From positions 15,860,071 through 15,924,070 of the forward strand of contig OZ024892.1 in NCBI GenBank assembly GCA_964017195.1: a DNA stretch of 64,000 nucleotides, given 5' to 3'. Source of the stretch: Siderastrea radians (lineage: Eukaryota; Cnidaria; Anthozoa; Scleractinia; Rhizangiidae). Made by a program: the position numbers and the translations under genes. Below are positions 1 to 9,587 of the stretch, in pieces. The notes beneath the pieces are model-generated. The model was given only the letters and a program-made list of their open reading frames with translations. It was not told where the DNA came from and searched no databases. The stretch's first letter is position 1. Each line of letters begins with the position of its first letter.

Positions 1-230
1 GACAAATTTAAACGTTTAAAGACCACCTTGCACACCACAGTAGCACTACAGCAAAATACTTCTCAACTGTTTTTGTTTGAACTGTATACAACATTTTGCA
101 ATAGTTTTGACATTAAGAGTAAATGGGTAAAAACTCTATAGCTAGGAATTGTGACAATTTGAGCATTCATAAGACTTCGAAATCTTAAATATGACGTACA
201 TTAGTTACATTAGATTTCGAGGCGTGCTTT
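1..230. repeat. Diverged host duplication, left copy
   Basis: This stretch resembles 24215-24450 on the far side of the viral element in the same orientation. Shared landmarks include CCACCTTG near the start, ACAATTTGAGC..TTCATAAG and TATGACGTAC. The two copies differ by many substitutions and indels, so the duplication is older than the viral insertion. No coding capacity is visible. Confidence 0.65.
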
Positions 231-235
231 ATTTC

Positions 236-505
236 TGTGGGGGCGCAGTGGAGTAGTGGTTAGCGCGTTGAACTTCAGATCTGATTGTCGGTGGTTCAAC
301 GCCCAGTCACTGCGATCGTGTTGATTCCTTAAACAAGAAGCTTTACCCCACATTGTCTCTCCACCCAGGTGTATAAATGGGTACTGCCGACGTATTGCTG
401 GGGGTAACCTTGCGATGAACTAGTATCCCATCCATGGTGGAGAAGCAATATTCTCAGTTGCTTCATGTTACAGAAACCGGGATAAGCTTGTTTATAATTA
501 ACGGA
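236..505 (+). repeat. tRNA-derived SINE
   Basis: The head resembles a tRNA gene. It has an A-box-like stretch around GTAGTGGTTAGCGC and a B box GGTTCAACGCC at about 292-302. The body includes CCCATCC..GGAGAAGCAATA and AAACCGGGATAAGC, which match a SINE family I associate with stony-coral genomes from memory. The tail is poorly defined. Confidence 0.7.
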
Positions 506-1160
506 AACCTGAACATTATATTTTTTTGTTCGAAAAGCAGCAGTTTTTCTAGGATAAAGTAAAGGAATAGAAGAGCTACAATGCGGAGTTCAGTACTGTT
601 TTGCAGACTCGCTCGTAGTTGTCAATCATCCTACATTTATGGCCTTATTTATTTGTCTCCACTGACTCAAGTTGCGCAGTTCAAGAACGTTTCTGTTGAA
701 ATGATGTGATCTTTGCTTGTGAAATCGAGAACCAGAGTTTCCTATTCATGTCCATTCCACTTTCGCACTTTTCAATCTATCAGTCTTAAGACTGGCGCAT
801 GAATTCTCTTTTCTTGTTGTTCTATACTACGTTAGTGGTTAATTCTGAAAAGGAGGGGTTTGAAACACGATAATATTTTCTAGTTGATCGGTAATTCCTT
901 TTTTAAAGAGTGGCAGTTTAACTGAATTAACGTTTGAACAATGCTATAAAATATTTGTGTGTATCGACTCAGGGCCAGTCTGATCAGAAACACAAGCAGA
1001 CATCCCCCCCAAAAAACCATGCATTTGAAATACAATCCCTATTATGAATTATATAAATTATATTCAATAAATTTTATGCATCTGAAATGCAATCCTTATC
1101 ACTGGAAATTGCAGTTACTGAGTTCAATTAACGTTTTCAGTTTCAAAAGGAGACGTCGTA
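506..1160. other. Host intergenic DNA, nothing recognised
   Basis: AT-rich sequence with no ORF having coding character, no splice-flanked exon and no repeat I recognise. Confidence 0.5.
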
Positions 1161-2349
1161 AATCCATTTTAAAATATTATGTTTGTTTTAAAATTTCTTT
1201 TATTGATATCCGATATTAAGAAAACGTTGTTTTTCACAGGTGGTTCGGAGAATTATTGGGGTCGCTTCGAATGGGTTTTGGGTTCGACACGTGAAGAGCT
1301 CGATGTTTGGACAAAGTCTTTAAAAAATAAAAAGTTTACATTATAAGAATCGCATAATTCGCTAAAACCTATCAACGTGATTGCTTAACCTACACTAGAA
1401 AGGCATAATCCGACTCTTGTATAAGTTGTAGTTAATGTGTTCAACTAAGTTTTTAAGAGGCTAAAATAGACTTGGTAAATGCATTTTAAAGTAGCTTGTT
1501 TGTTTTAACATTTCCTTCTGACATCCGATATTAAGAAAGCGTTGTCTTTCACAGCTGGTTCCGTTCGGAGAATTATTGTGGTCAGTTTGGAATGAGTTTT
1601 GGGTTTGATACGTGAAGAGTTCAATTTCTGGACTTCATCTTTAACGATTAAAAATGTTTATACAAGGAGTCACTTAATTCACTAAAAACTATTAACGTTA
1701 TTGCTTGATTTACACTGGAGAAGGATAATCGTTCTCTTGACGTAGGCTAATTTACCCATTATCGAAGAACCCAAAACTCACATTCTCATTGGTGACTTCA
1801 GCTTGTCAGAGATATTTATATCGTGCTTCCATTAGGATAATTTGCACAAAACTAAAAGCCAATTCACTTAAGGACTGATCAAATTTTTATTTGAAGTAAC
1901 TAAACGTTTACGGGATCCTTTGCTGAGGACGAAAAATGAGCTGAAAGAAAATTCAGTAAGAAGGATTGCAGTTCTAAATTTTATCAATGGAAACACTTTC
2001 AGGCAGCGATACGTGAAGAGTTCAATTTCTGGACTTCATCTTTAACGATTAAAAATGTTTATACAAGGAGTCACTTAATTCACTAAAAACTATTAACGTT
2101 ATTGCTTGATTTACACTGGAGAAGGATAATCGTTCTCTTGACGTAGGCTAATTTACCCATTATCGAAGAACCCAAAACTCACATTCTCATTGGTGACTTC
2201 AGCTTGTCAGAGATATTTATATCGTGCTTCCATTAGGATAATTTGCACAAAACTAAAAGCCAATTCACTTAAGGACTGATCAAATTTCTATTTGAAGTAA
2301 CTAAACGTTTACGGGATCCTTTGCTGAGGACGAAAAATGAGCTGAAAGA
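1161..2349. repeat. Host tandem duplication, about 400-bp period
   Basis: A unit starting near GATACGTGAAGAGTTC at about 1609 recurs almost unchanged from about 2008. An older, more diverged copy of its first half lies at about 1165-1400 (CCGATATTAAGAAA..CGTTGT..TTCACAG). The second copy is interrupted by the viral element after GAAAGA (2344-2349) and resumes at 24093, running to about 24165. The first copy keeps the uninterrupted sequence at about 1941-2010 and so serves as a natural empty-site control. Confidence 0.85.
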
Positions 2350-2607
2350 AGTAGTAATGTCGGCCCGTATGGGCAAATTGGCCTCGTTTTGATGTAAGGA
2401 TGACGTCATGACCGGAACCGGAAGTCATTTGTTTTTAGGAGGGGAAACCGCTGACCAGTATGAAAAAAGGGATCGCGGGCTCAGGGAAGTCACGTGGTTT
2501 AGGAAACCGCTGACCAGTTGAAAAAAGGGATCGTGGGCTCAAGGGGAAGGAAACCCGCTGAGAAAACGCGGGCGCAAAGTCCAAAGTCCAATTTTAGGAA
2601 CGGGGGT
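2350..2607 (+). repeat. Left terminal inverted repeat
   Basis: Matches the reverse complement of 23813-24092 with a few differences. It contains a perfect CRE/ATF site TGACGTCA (2401-2408), a CACGTG E-box, and two tandem copies of a roughly 55-bp unit with core GGAAACCGCTGACCAG. Compared with the right end it is about 23 bp shorter just inside the tip (between AGTAGTAA and GTATGGGC), so the two ends are not identical. Confidence 0.9.
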
Positions 2608-2647
2608 AATCCTTGGAGTGAAAACAACACAAAATTAATAAATACTT

Positions 2648-2653
2648 TTTATT
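2648..2653 (-). terminator. Poly(A) signal for polymerase transcript
   Basis: AATAAA on the minus strand (TTTATT on plus), about 190 bp past the polymerase stop codon and just inside the left terminal repeat. It is the first such signal after the ORF. Confidence 0.5.
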
Positions 2654-2842
2654 GTTATACTTTTGTTTACAATAAGGAGGAGGGTTTTTCCTGAGTGTAC
2701 CTTTTTGAATTGGTCCTTCAACAGCTTCCTTAATGTTCAATAGAGGGTCCCCACCATTGTTTTTGACATGGAGTTATTCTTCGCCATTGGTTGTTGTCAC
2801 GGCACCCTGTTCACATTCGATGATCTTGTTTGGGAACATTTC

Positions 2843-5800
2843 TCACTGGTATCCATAAGGGTAGGTTTGAAAGGTGACAGGATCTATGACTCTCTTGTCG
2901 TACACGAGCTGGTAACGTTTGTACTCGGGGAAGGTGTAGAGTTGATAAGTTTTCGGGTCTCGCACGATCTGGTACGTTTTGATGACCTGGGTCTGGCGGG
3001 GTTTGAGGAGGGGCTTCTGGATTTCGTCCAGGACATTCTGTCGCATGATGTGGTAGTTGAGTTGGGTTTTTCCCTCACTGTTGAGGCGGAACCCTCTGAC
3101 CTTACATTCGATGTGGCCATCCTGGGTTTGGTATCCGTAGTTCTTGGGACCCCCTGAGACAAATTCTACGATGTAATCCTCCTTGTCCAATTCACTCGTA
3201 AAGTCCCCGAGGTAATTTCCCAAGGTAGGGTTACTTTGTCCTTCGTCTGTGTAGTAGATGACGGAGTCTGTGTCGTAGTATAATGCTCTTTCCCCCAGCT
3301 TCTCCAAGGCGGCATACAGTCGGAGTCGGGCCCAACAGGTAGTGAAACAGGCGACAAAGATGTTGAGGTTAGGTGACACGGGGATGTCTTCGTCTTGGTA
3401 GGTGTAATGGACCTCCACCATCTGTTCATTGACCACGGACACATGTTTTACTTCCACAGTACATGTATTTAGGAAACGATGGAACGCTTGAGGGTCGTCA
3501 AATGTTTGGACTTGGGTCTTGTTGAGGCGCTGACCAAATTTGCCCCACATGGAATTGAGCATCATCTTGGCTAGGGTGCGGAGCCCCGGGTTCTTCTCTA
3601 TTTTGTCGTACTCCAGGTGGATGCCTTCATGCTGGTAGTATAATTCTACGTACTCCTTCTTCTTTTCCTCAGTGGTACACCATGCGGGCCACCCACTGGC
3701 TTCTTGCTTGATTTTTAACCAGGTGTTGACGTAATCTTCGAAGAGTCCTTCACACGTTTCGTTGAAATGGCAAACCTCATAGATGTACTGGACTTGGTAC
3801 CCGAGCTCGACGGCTTTGTTTAATTCTGGACTACACCATGTTCCAGTGAGGGTTCGCTGTTCGTCCGTGTGCACACATTCCGCGCATCTCTCTAATGGGC
3901 GTTTGGGCATCTCTTGTTCCACACAGGCAGCACAGAGAGGAAAAAGGAGTTTTTCCTCATGACGGTAGGGGAGAACAGGATGGTAGAGGTGACGGGGAGG
4001 CAGGATTTGACATTTGATGAGTCCAAAGTAGGGGCTGATGTCGGTGGTTTGAGGGTTGAAGATAAACGAAGGGTGACCTTTGGGGTACACACAGGTCTTG
4101 TTCACCCAGGGGTACAAGGAGGTCACATCGATGTAATGTATTTGTTGACCGGGCGTCACGCGATGGTACAGTTTCACGGCATTGGTACGACCCCCGCAGA
4201 AAGCGTCGCGTGGATTCAAGGGTTCTGTGAATTGAAGGGTAGCCACAAACGTACGGATGCCGGGGGAGGTGTCTTTGAGACGGGACCAATCACATTCCCA
4301 CATTTCTATGACATGGTATCCGAGCTCTCTTAACTGTTGGGTTCTTTGCTGGGTGGTCTCGTAGACATCTTGCATGGTTCGATCATAGTGGCGTAGATGA
4401 CTTTCGTGACGAATGGGGTAACAGCGAGGACATCCGTGCCAGAAACACCCATGAAATTCGTAGACGGTGTTGGTAGCGAAATCGAAACCGTCGACATGGA
4501 AGTTGGTGCCGGGGATGCGATACTCGCCACCATTGCCCACATGTTGAACGAAATAACACTGATTGGGATGCGGGCGATTGAACAACTGTTGCTGCAGGAC
4601 TTGCTCACGTCGTTGGTTATCGCACCAGGTTAACCACTCACGACCCGCTCGGGATTGGTTGATGCGATTGCGCCATCCTCGGACGGGTTCACTGGCAATG
4701 CTGTTGGGGATCATGCGGTTCATCCGTAAATCGCGGTTACAAGCCGAAGCAATGGTGATGTGGTCGAAGGGGTTGAAGCCCGTCAGCGTTTCAAACAATC
4801 GTTTGAAGGTCAGGCATCCTTGTTTCAAGAGACGTACATCGGATTGGCAGTACTTAACCAGTTCTTTTTTGAAGTCAAAGACTTGGTCTCGTTGGTCTTG
4901 ATGCCAGGTTTCCAAGGCTTGCTTGCCCTCAGGAGACATGGTTTCGGGCATGTAGTAATCGAGGGCAGGGAAGGGTCCTACGTAGTTTTGATGGTCTGGA
5001 TGATTGAACTTGTGGGGGAAGTACCCTTTGCAGGCATCTGTCAATCCAAAGGTTTTGGGAAACGCGGACAGAGGCATCTGGAAGAAACTCATCGAATCGA
5101 TGAAGCGGATACGGTCATGTTGGACTTGCAAGAGTTTACACCCGTTCCGGAGTTGTTGAACGATCCGGTTGTCGCCATAGTATTGATGAATGACAAAATA
5201 ACCATCGTAGCCCTGGAAATTATGGGCCAGGACATTGACTTGACGGGTATCGTGGAGGGTCAAGGTATCCAGCCATTCTAGGAAATCGCGGACGCAATGG
5301 TTGCCGGGGAAACACTTGGGTTGATCGTCGTCATCGGTTTCGGCCACGACGAGATTGGCAATGTGTTTTTCCTGGGGTTGCATGGCTTCAATATCAAAAA
5401 ACACATGCAACGGGGGCTGGTCGTCGTCCTCCTCCGGGACGGTGTCTGGGGTTCCTCGTTTCCTCTTTCTTTTCTGGTTGGCTTGAGGTTTGGGGACTAT
5501 TTGAATAAAACAGCGATGCGTTTCGCCGTCCACGTACTCGTGGCAGGAGGGACAATCGATATACCTGCATTTATGCTTTGCATTCTGGTCTAATCCCACT
5601 TTCTGTTTACCACAGTCTTTACAGCGACGACGACGAAAGCAAACGGAGGACTGGAGGTTGCTGGCGGGTTTGCCAGCGTGGTCTTTGACGAGATGCATTT
5701 GGAAACACGTGTCTCCGAAAAAGTCCCGATGACAACTGCCGCAACGTTGGGTGGCTTTCTGACCTCGAGGGTACGCCTCCAGGAAATCAGGGCATTCTTT

Positions 5801-7009
5801 TTGGCAACAGGCCCTGCAATGACCTTTTTGTTTGGTGCAGCGATGTCGTCCCTCATCGTTATAGGGTTTCCAACAATGGGCACAGACGTAACTGGCCCCG
5901 AAAAATCCAGGCAACTTGGTGATGACATCATAATGGCCTTTCTCGTGCAACAGGGTGAGTTGTTTGTCTTGAAGGGGACCAAAGGTTGTGATGTGATAAG
6001 AACGGTCGGCATCCACCAACAGGATCTGGTAACCGGTCAGGGAAGGAGTGGTACTGAATTGGGTCAAGGCATCATAGCCACAAGGACCGAAGGGCACGTT
6101 GGCCTCGTGATGAATCAAGAGAGCCAATTCCTTTTGAATTTTCCCTCCATGTCGAATGGATGACCATTTGGGGTGATTGTCCAACCGGGCTTTGGCGGTG
6201 ACGAGGGCTCTGGCACAACAAAGATCGTCGTCATTGCGGATGTGGATAATGGAACGTTTCTGACCTATTAAATTTCGGAGAGGCTGATGGCCAGGTTTGC
6301 CACGACGGGGTTTGCCGGTACCTTGAGGGGCATGATGGACTTGAGTAATGGAGACTTGAAAGGAATCGTCCATTTCAAATTGTTCGTTGCTATTCAAGGC
6401 TTGAGCTAAACGTTGGAACAAAGCCTCGACACGCTCTGTGTCTTCACGCCATTCTCCTGCACGTAATCCCCATCCCTGAAAATTATTATGGAGTCTGTTG
6501 GAGGCGATGGTAAAGTAGAGGCGATCTTGATCGTGGAGGGCAGGTGTGGTGGTGGTCAACACTTGATTCACGGCGCGACGTAACCCCTCTTGGAGAGCTT
6601 GCGTGATGTTTTGACCTGGAATCAAGTTCCCCCTTTGGCGTAACTGGGTCTTGAAATGACGTTCACGCACTCCCAGACGGTTGCTTAAACGATCGACATA
6701 GGGTTGGAGTTCAAACTCGAAGACACCCTCCGTACTGGCATCCAAACCTCCACCAGTTTGTTGAAGGAGATGGGTTTGAAAGGCACGTTGGCGTTCGAAG
6801 CGATCCAACGCCTCTTCACAAATCTCATCACTGTCCGGTATGTCTTCGGTGCATAACAAAGGTCCCACACAGGAATTTGCTGTCGTCTCTTCTTCTTCTG
6901 GCTCTGAATCGGACATCTCTAGTCCAAGCAATGACATCATCTCATGGGGGTCGAGGCCACTAGGCCCAGCACGAGCATCATCCTCATCTTCTGGGGGCGA
7001 CGAGGCCAT
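2843..7009 (-). CDS. polB: Protein-primed family B DNA polymerase
   Basis: A 1388-aa replicative polymerase of the Polinton/adintovirus type. Visible parts in order are: an acidic N terminus; a Cys/His-rich zinc-finger block at about 370-500; 3'-5' exonuclease motifs Exo I (FFDIEA, about 538), Exo II (NFQGYDGYF, about 600) and Exo III (YCQSDVRLL, about 721); a restriction-endonuclease-like insert (YEFHGCFWHGC, about 851); palm motif A (DVTSLYP, about 963); motif B (NSMWGKFG, about 1155); and motif C (YYDTDS, about 1247). All catalytic acidic residues are present and the frame is unbroken, so it looks functional. The family primes synthesis from a terminal protein bound at inverted-repeat ends, which fits the repeats here. 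The ATG at 7009 lies about 36 bp after a TATAAAA box. The plus-strand ORFs inside it are shadows. Confidence 0.97.
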   Translation of the reverse strand: MASSPPEDEDDARAGPSGLDPHEMMSLLGLEMSDSEPEEEETTANSCVGPLLCTEDIPDSDEICEEALDRFERQRAFQTHLLQQTGGGLDASTEGVFEFELQPYVDRLSNRLGVRERHFKTQLRQRGNLIPGQNITQALQEGLRRAVNQVLTTTTPALHDQDRLYFTIASNRLHNNFQGWGLRAGEWREDTERVEALFQRLAQALNSNEQFEMDDSFQVSITQVHHAPQGTGKPRRGKPGHQPLRNLIGQKRSIIHIRNDDDLCCARALVTAKARLDNHPKWSSIRHGGKIQKELALLIHHEANVPFGPCGYDALTQFSTTPSLTGYQILLVDADRSYHITTFGPLQDKQLTLLHEKGHYDVITKLPGFFGASYVCAHCWKPYNDEGRHRCTKQKGHCRACCQKECPDFLEAYPRGQKATQRCGSCHRDFFGDTCFQMHLVKDHAGKPASNLQSSVCFRRRRCKDCGKQKVGLDQNAKHKCRYIDCPSCHEYVDGETHRCFIQIVPKPQANQKRKRKRGTPDTVPEEDDDQPPLHVFFDIEAMQPQEKHIANLVVAETDDDDQPKCFPGNHCVRDFLEWLDTLTLHDTRQVNVLAHNFQGYDGYFVIHQYYGDNRIVQQLRNGCKLLQVQHDRIRFIDSMSFFQMPLSAFPKTFGLTDACKGYFPHKFNHPDHQNYVGPFPALDYYMPETMSPEGKQALETWHQDQRDQVFDFKKELVKYCQSDVRLLKQGCLTFKRLFETLTGFNPFDHITIASACNRDLRMNRMIPNSIASEPVRGWRNRINQSRAGREWLTWCDNQRREQVLQQQLFNRPHPNQCYFVQHVGNGGEYRIPGTNFHVDGFDFATNTVYEFHGCFWHGCPRCYPIRHESHLRHYDRTMQDVYETTQQRTQQLRELGYHVIEMWECDWSRLKDTSPGIRTFVATLQFTEPLNPRDAFCGGRTNAVKLYHRVTPGQQIHYIDVTSLYPWVNKTCVYPKGHPSFIFNPQTTDISPYFGLIKCQILPPRHLYHPVLPYRHEEKLLFPLCAACVEQEMPKRPLERCAECVHTDEQRTLTGTWCSPELNKAVELGYQVQYIYEVCHFNETCEGLFEDYVNTWLKIKQEASGWPAWCTTEEKKKEYVELYYQHEGIHLEYDKIEKNPGLRTLAKMMLNSMWGKFGQRLNKTQVQTFDDPQAFHRFLNTCTVEVKHVSVVNEQMVEVHYTYQDEDIPVSPNLNIFVACFTTCWARLRLYAALEKLGERALYYDTDSVIYYTDEGQSNPTLGNYLGDFTSELDKEDYIVEFVSGGPKNYGYQTQDGHIECKVRGFRLNSEGKTQLNYHIMRQNVLDEIQKPLLKPRQTQVIKTYQIVRDPKTYQLYTFPEYKRYQLVYDKRVIDPVTFQTYPYGYQ

Positions 7010-7019
7010 GATCAGATGA

Positions 7020-7231
7020 ACTCAGCTGGAGTTCGGTCTTCGGGTTTTATAGAGAAAAAAGGGTCACGTGGAAGGGAAGGGGCCAATGAGAAGGAGACCC
7101 CATGATGCTTTGGGAGGGGGACCGGGGTGGGGGGACCCCCCTCCCCCCTCTCTAGTTGGGACCCATGGGGCATCACGGGAACGAATAAGTCCCTATAAAA
7201 GAAATCGAACCGCCGGCGGAGTCATCTCAAA
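7020..7231. promoter_or_regulatory. Bidirectional promoter P1 (polB / plus-strand ORFs)
   Basis: Minus-strand TATAAAA at 7045-7051 faces polB and plus-strand TATAAAA at 7194-7200 faces the ORF at 7232. Between them lie an E-box (GTCACGTGG), a CCAAT box, and a G-rich run followed by a C-rich run around 7110-7155, which could form a hairpin or a G-quadruplex. TATA-to-ATG distances of 32-40 bp imply very short leaders on both sides. The whole block is duplicated, inverted, at 22255-22450. Confidence 0.85.
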
Positions 7232-7633
7232 ATGGACTCCGCCCATGAGAAGCTGTTGAAGGAGTTTGAGGCATTTGAAGTGGACCAAGTTTTAAAGGAG
7301 GTTAAGGAGTGGAGTCTAGACGACCGAGAGATCCGGGAGTTTGGGGAAGCACTGTTGGAGGAGAAAAGGAAACGGTGGCTAGTAGTCAAGGCAGCCCAGG
7401 CAGCACGGCACACGTACGTGCAACAGCACTGGAACCCGGGTTGCTACCCGCAATTTACCACCGAGTGGTTCATCAAGGGCCTGGACTATTGCTGCCCCTA
7501 TTGGAGGTACGAATTTAAACGGCCCTTGACACCTCCGCCAGTACCGCCACCATCACCCCATGTCCAGAGAAAGAGAAGGGCTCCGCCGCAGCAACCGACG
7601 ACGTACGACCTCCCGACCAAACAACGACCTTAA
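7232..7633 (+). CDS. Plus-strand early-type protein, unknown (133 aa)
   Basis: First ORF after the plus-side TATA box; its ATG is only about 32 bp downstream of TATAAAA. The N-terminal half is charged and helical (residues 1-60). The middle has paired aromatic and Cys residues (WFIKGLDYCCPYW), followed by a Pro-rich stretch (PLTPPPVPPPSP) and a basic tail. I do not recognise the family. The divergent position beside polB and the opposite strand from the virion genes suggest an early regulatory role, which is inference. The last 74 bp overlap the next ORF in another frame. Confidence 0.7.
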   Translation: MDSAHEKLLKEFEAFEVDQVLKEVKEWSLDDREIREFGEALLEEKRKRWLVVKAAQAARHTYVQQHWNPGCYPQFTTEWFIKGLDYCCPYWRYEFKRPLTPPPVPPPSPHVQRKRRAPPQQPTTYDLPTKQRP

Positions 7634-8504
7634 TGACTCAGACGACGACGACAAGGACTATGACCCCTACGACGATGACAGTGACGATAGTGACGACGAA
7701 CTGGCCCCCACGACGGATACCCCCAACGACGACATCCTCAATGAACTCGCACAGCTCCGGGCGAAAGAAGCCCGACGACGGGCGGCGGTCCGGGCCGCCA
7801 GGGCCAGGTACCGGGCCAGACATCCCGAGCGAATCGCCGCCCAGAAACGACGGTATCGGGCCAGGCATCCCGAGCGAGAAGCCGCCCGGAAACAACGCTA
7901 TCGGGCCAGGCATCCCGAGCGAGTCACCGTCCGGAATCAACGCTATCGGGCCCGCCATGCCGAGCGAGTCGCCGCGCACAGCCAACGCTATCGGGAGAGG
8001 AACAGGGAGAGCTGCCGGGCGTATGCGCGACAGTACTATAAGGACCATACAGAACGCCTCCTGGAGCAGAAAAAACAATATTACTACTCGGAAGCAGGTC
8101 AACGGTGGCAGAAACAATACCGGGCGAGAAAGGCTGAGAGGGCGGCCCTCTTACGTCGACAAAGAGGGTCCATGGTCCAAAAGAGAACGGAGGAGAAACG
8201 CCAAGCGTTGGGCCCCCTGACATTAACCGTGGCCCTGGAAGATTTTATGCAGGACTTTTATGATACCCTCTCACCCTGCCCTGAGGATTGTATGGACCAA
8301 CCTGAGACCATAAAGGATTATTCTGTAGGCAACGAATCGTCCCTTTCTTCTTGTGACATGTGGGACGAGGGGAAGGGATTTTTGGACAATCTACTCGAGG
8401 ACTTGCCATCACCATCGGACGACTCTTTGTATGAGGTATTACGTGATTTGGGCCCATGGAGCCCCCAGGAGTCTGACTTTGATTTGGAGGACTTTGTTTC
8501 GTAA
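7560..8504 (+). CDS. Repeat-containing basic protein with acidic activation-like tail
   Basis: 314 aa. An Arg-rich start and an acidic run (SDDDDKDYDPYDDDSDDSDD) are followed at about 75-190 by a tandem series of roughly 16-residue units with core YRARHPER. These decay into YRERNRES and YYKDHTER. The C terminus (about 240-314) is acidic with hydrophobic residues (DSLYEVLRDLG, DFDLEDFVS), like a transcriptional activation domain. DNA binding by the basic repeats plus an acidic activation tail would suit a viral transactivator, but this is inference. It overlaps the upstream ORF by 74 bp in a different frame. How it is expressed (leaky scanning, splicing) is not visible. Confidence 0.75.
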   Translation: MSREREGLRRSNRRRTTSRPNNDLNDSDDDDKDYDPYDDDSDDSDDELAPTTDTPNDDILNELAQLRAKEARRRAAVRAARARYRARHPERIAAQKRRYRARHPEREAARKQRYRARHPERVTVRNQRYRARHAERVAAHSQRYRERNRESCRAYARQYYKDHTERLLEQKKQYYYSEAGQRWQKQYRARKAERAALLRRQRGSMVQKRTEEKRQALGPLTLTVALEDFMQDFYDTLSPCPEDCMDQPETIKDYSVGNESSLSSCDMWDEGKGFLDNLLEDLPSPSDDSLYEVLRDLGPWSPQESDFDLEDFVS

Positions 8505-8536
8505 AGAAAAGAGATAGTGATTGACATTTTCATTGT

Positions 8537-8542
8537 TTATTT
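8537..8542 (-). terminator. Poly(A) signal for the core-gene cluster
   Basis: Minus-strand AATAAA (TTTATT on plus), about 35 bp past the stop of the PLA2-like gene. It is the likely 3' end of the minus-strand transcripts running through 10601-8576, which converge here on the plus-strand ORFs. Confidence 0.55.
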
Positions 8543-8575
8543 TTCAACATGGTATGGGGTGTCATTAAAGTGTTT

Positions 8576-8941
8576 TTACAATTTTAAACGTTTCTTGGCT
8601 TGCATGATTTTCTTGACCACCCGTTCCGTCTTGGTTTTCTTGCCGGGTAATTTATCAATGGCTTGGATCATCTTGGTATCGGCTTTCCATTTGTCTTGCA
8701 AATTCTTGGCACGGCTGTAATCAATGTCGTGTTGTTTCGCAATTTGGTCCAAGCGATTTTTGCCGGGATCCCCTCGTTTCAGACGTTTGGCTAAATGCGT
8801 CCCAGGGCCCATGTATTGATAGCCGGGCCAATGAAATTCTTTGCCGGTTTTAGCAATCCATTTTTGGACATCCAAGGCCCCTCCGCGTTGACGGCGTTTC
8901 CGTTGGGTGCCCCTTCTCCTCCTCTTGGTGCGGGGTGCCAT
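8576..8941 (-). CDS. Parvovirus-type phospholipase A2-like virion protein
   Basis: 121 aa from the ATG at 8941 (an in-frame GTG lies 12 bp further up). A basic leader ends in RRQRGG (residues 16-21), a probable maturation cleavage site for the element's own protease. Next comes the PLA2 signature: calcium loop YMGPG (43-47) and catalytic HDIDY (71-75, with His71-Asp72). The tail is Lys-rich. In parvoviruses this domain opens the endosomal membrane during entry. A similar role after release of the leader is inferred here. It is the last gene of the core cluster, about 4 bp past the upstream gene. Confidence 0.85.
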   Translation of the reverse strand: MAPRTKRRRRGTQRKRRQRGGALDVQKWIAKTGKEFHWPGYQYMGPGTHLAKRLKRGDPGKNRLDQIAKQHDIDYSRAKNLQDKWKADTKMIQAIDKLPGKKTKTERVVKKIMQAKKRLKL

Positions 8942-8945
8942 CTTT

Positions 8946-9587
8946 TTACTCACTGTCGTAATCCAATCGACGTCGTAACTTTTTGCCTCGGTGCCAATCT
9001 TCCCACCCGGGTAAGGGTTTTAATGCTTGCACTTCACGGGAGATGCCTTTGCCTTTGCCTTTGCCTTTACGACTCTCGGCTAACTTTTTTTCCAAGGCCT
9101 TGCGCTGTTCTCGAATGGCTTCTAAACGCGACCGGCTATCCCCTCGACTGGTGGAAGGGCTCCCTTTCTTGGGAATCTTACTGGTGGTGGCAGCTGCTCC
9201 TTTGCCTTTCTTGGTGGCAGGGGTAATGGGTGGTTTGGGCGTGGACGGGCTCCCTTTTATCATGCGCTTCAACCATTGTTCCACGGGGCCGGTCACCAAA
9301 TCCCCGGCCTCTTCCTCTTCCTCGCCAGGAGGTGCACCCGGGGCACCCACTCCCACGCCTCCGGGAAATTGACGAATGCGTTTGGTTAACTTGGTTAATT
9401 CTTGACTCAACGGTTTGGTTTGAGCATTGACCACGGCCGGGGGCAATTGGGGGTTGGCTAACAACACATGTTTTTGAGCGGCGAGCGTGGCGGCTTTGTT
9501 CAACAAGGCATTTTCGGTGAGTTCTCCTTTGTAATATTGAATGAGTTGTTCCAAGTCCTTGTGGGGGATCATGTAGACCTCGTCCAT
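8946..9587 (-). CDS. Conserved Polinton core/minor virion protein (213 aa)
   Basis: The N-terminal 75 residues match a family I recall from many Polinton/adintovirus genomes (ELTENALLNKAATLAAQKH, then KRIRQFPGG). A Gly/acidic linker and a long basic, Ser/Thr/Lys-rich middle follow, with a GKGKGKGK run near 175 and a charged C terminus. The exact virion role is unknown to me. The ATG at 9587 overlaps the stop region of the gene before it, as is usual in this packed cluster. Confidence 0.75.
   Translation of the reverse strand: MDEVYMIPHKDLEQLIQYYKGELTENALLNKAATLAAQKHVLLANPQLPPAVVNAQTKPLSQELTKLTKRIRQFPGGVGVGAPGAPPGEEEEEAGDLVTGPVEQWLKRMIKGSPSTPKPPITPATKKGKGAAATTSKIPKKGSPSTSRGDSRSRLEAIREQRKALEKKLAESRKGKGKGKGISREVQALKPLPGWEDWHRGKKLRRRLDYDSE

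Noticed and set aside
2768..6163. Plus-strand ORFs of 60-173 aa inside polB
   Set aside because: They have no domain signatures and lie opposite an intact, fully recognisable polymerase frame.
7638..8223. Alternative-frame ORFs of 99-195 aa over the YRARHPER repeats
   Set aside because: Repeat-driven open frames with no independent coding features. The 314-aa frame has the repeats and the acidic tail in register.
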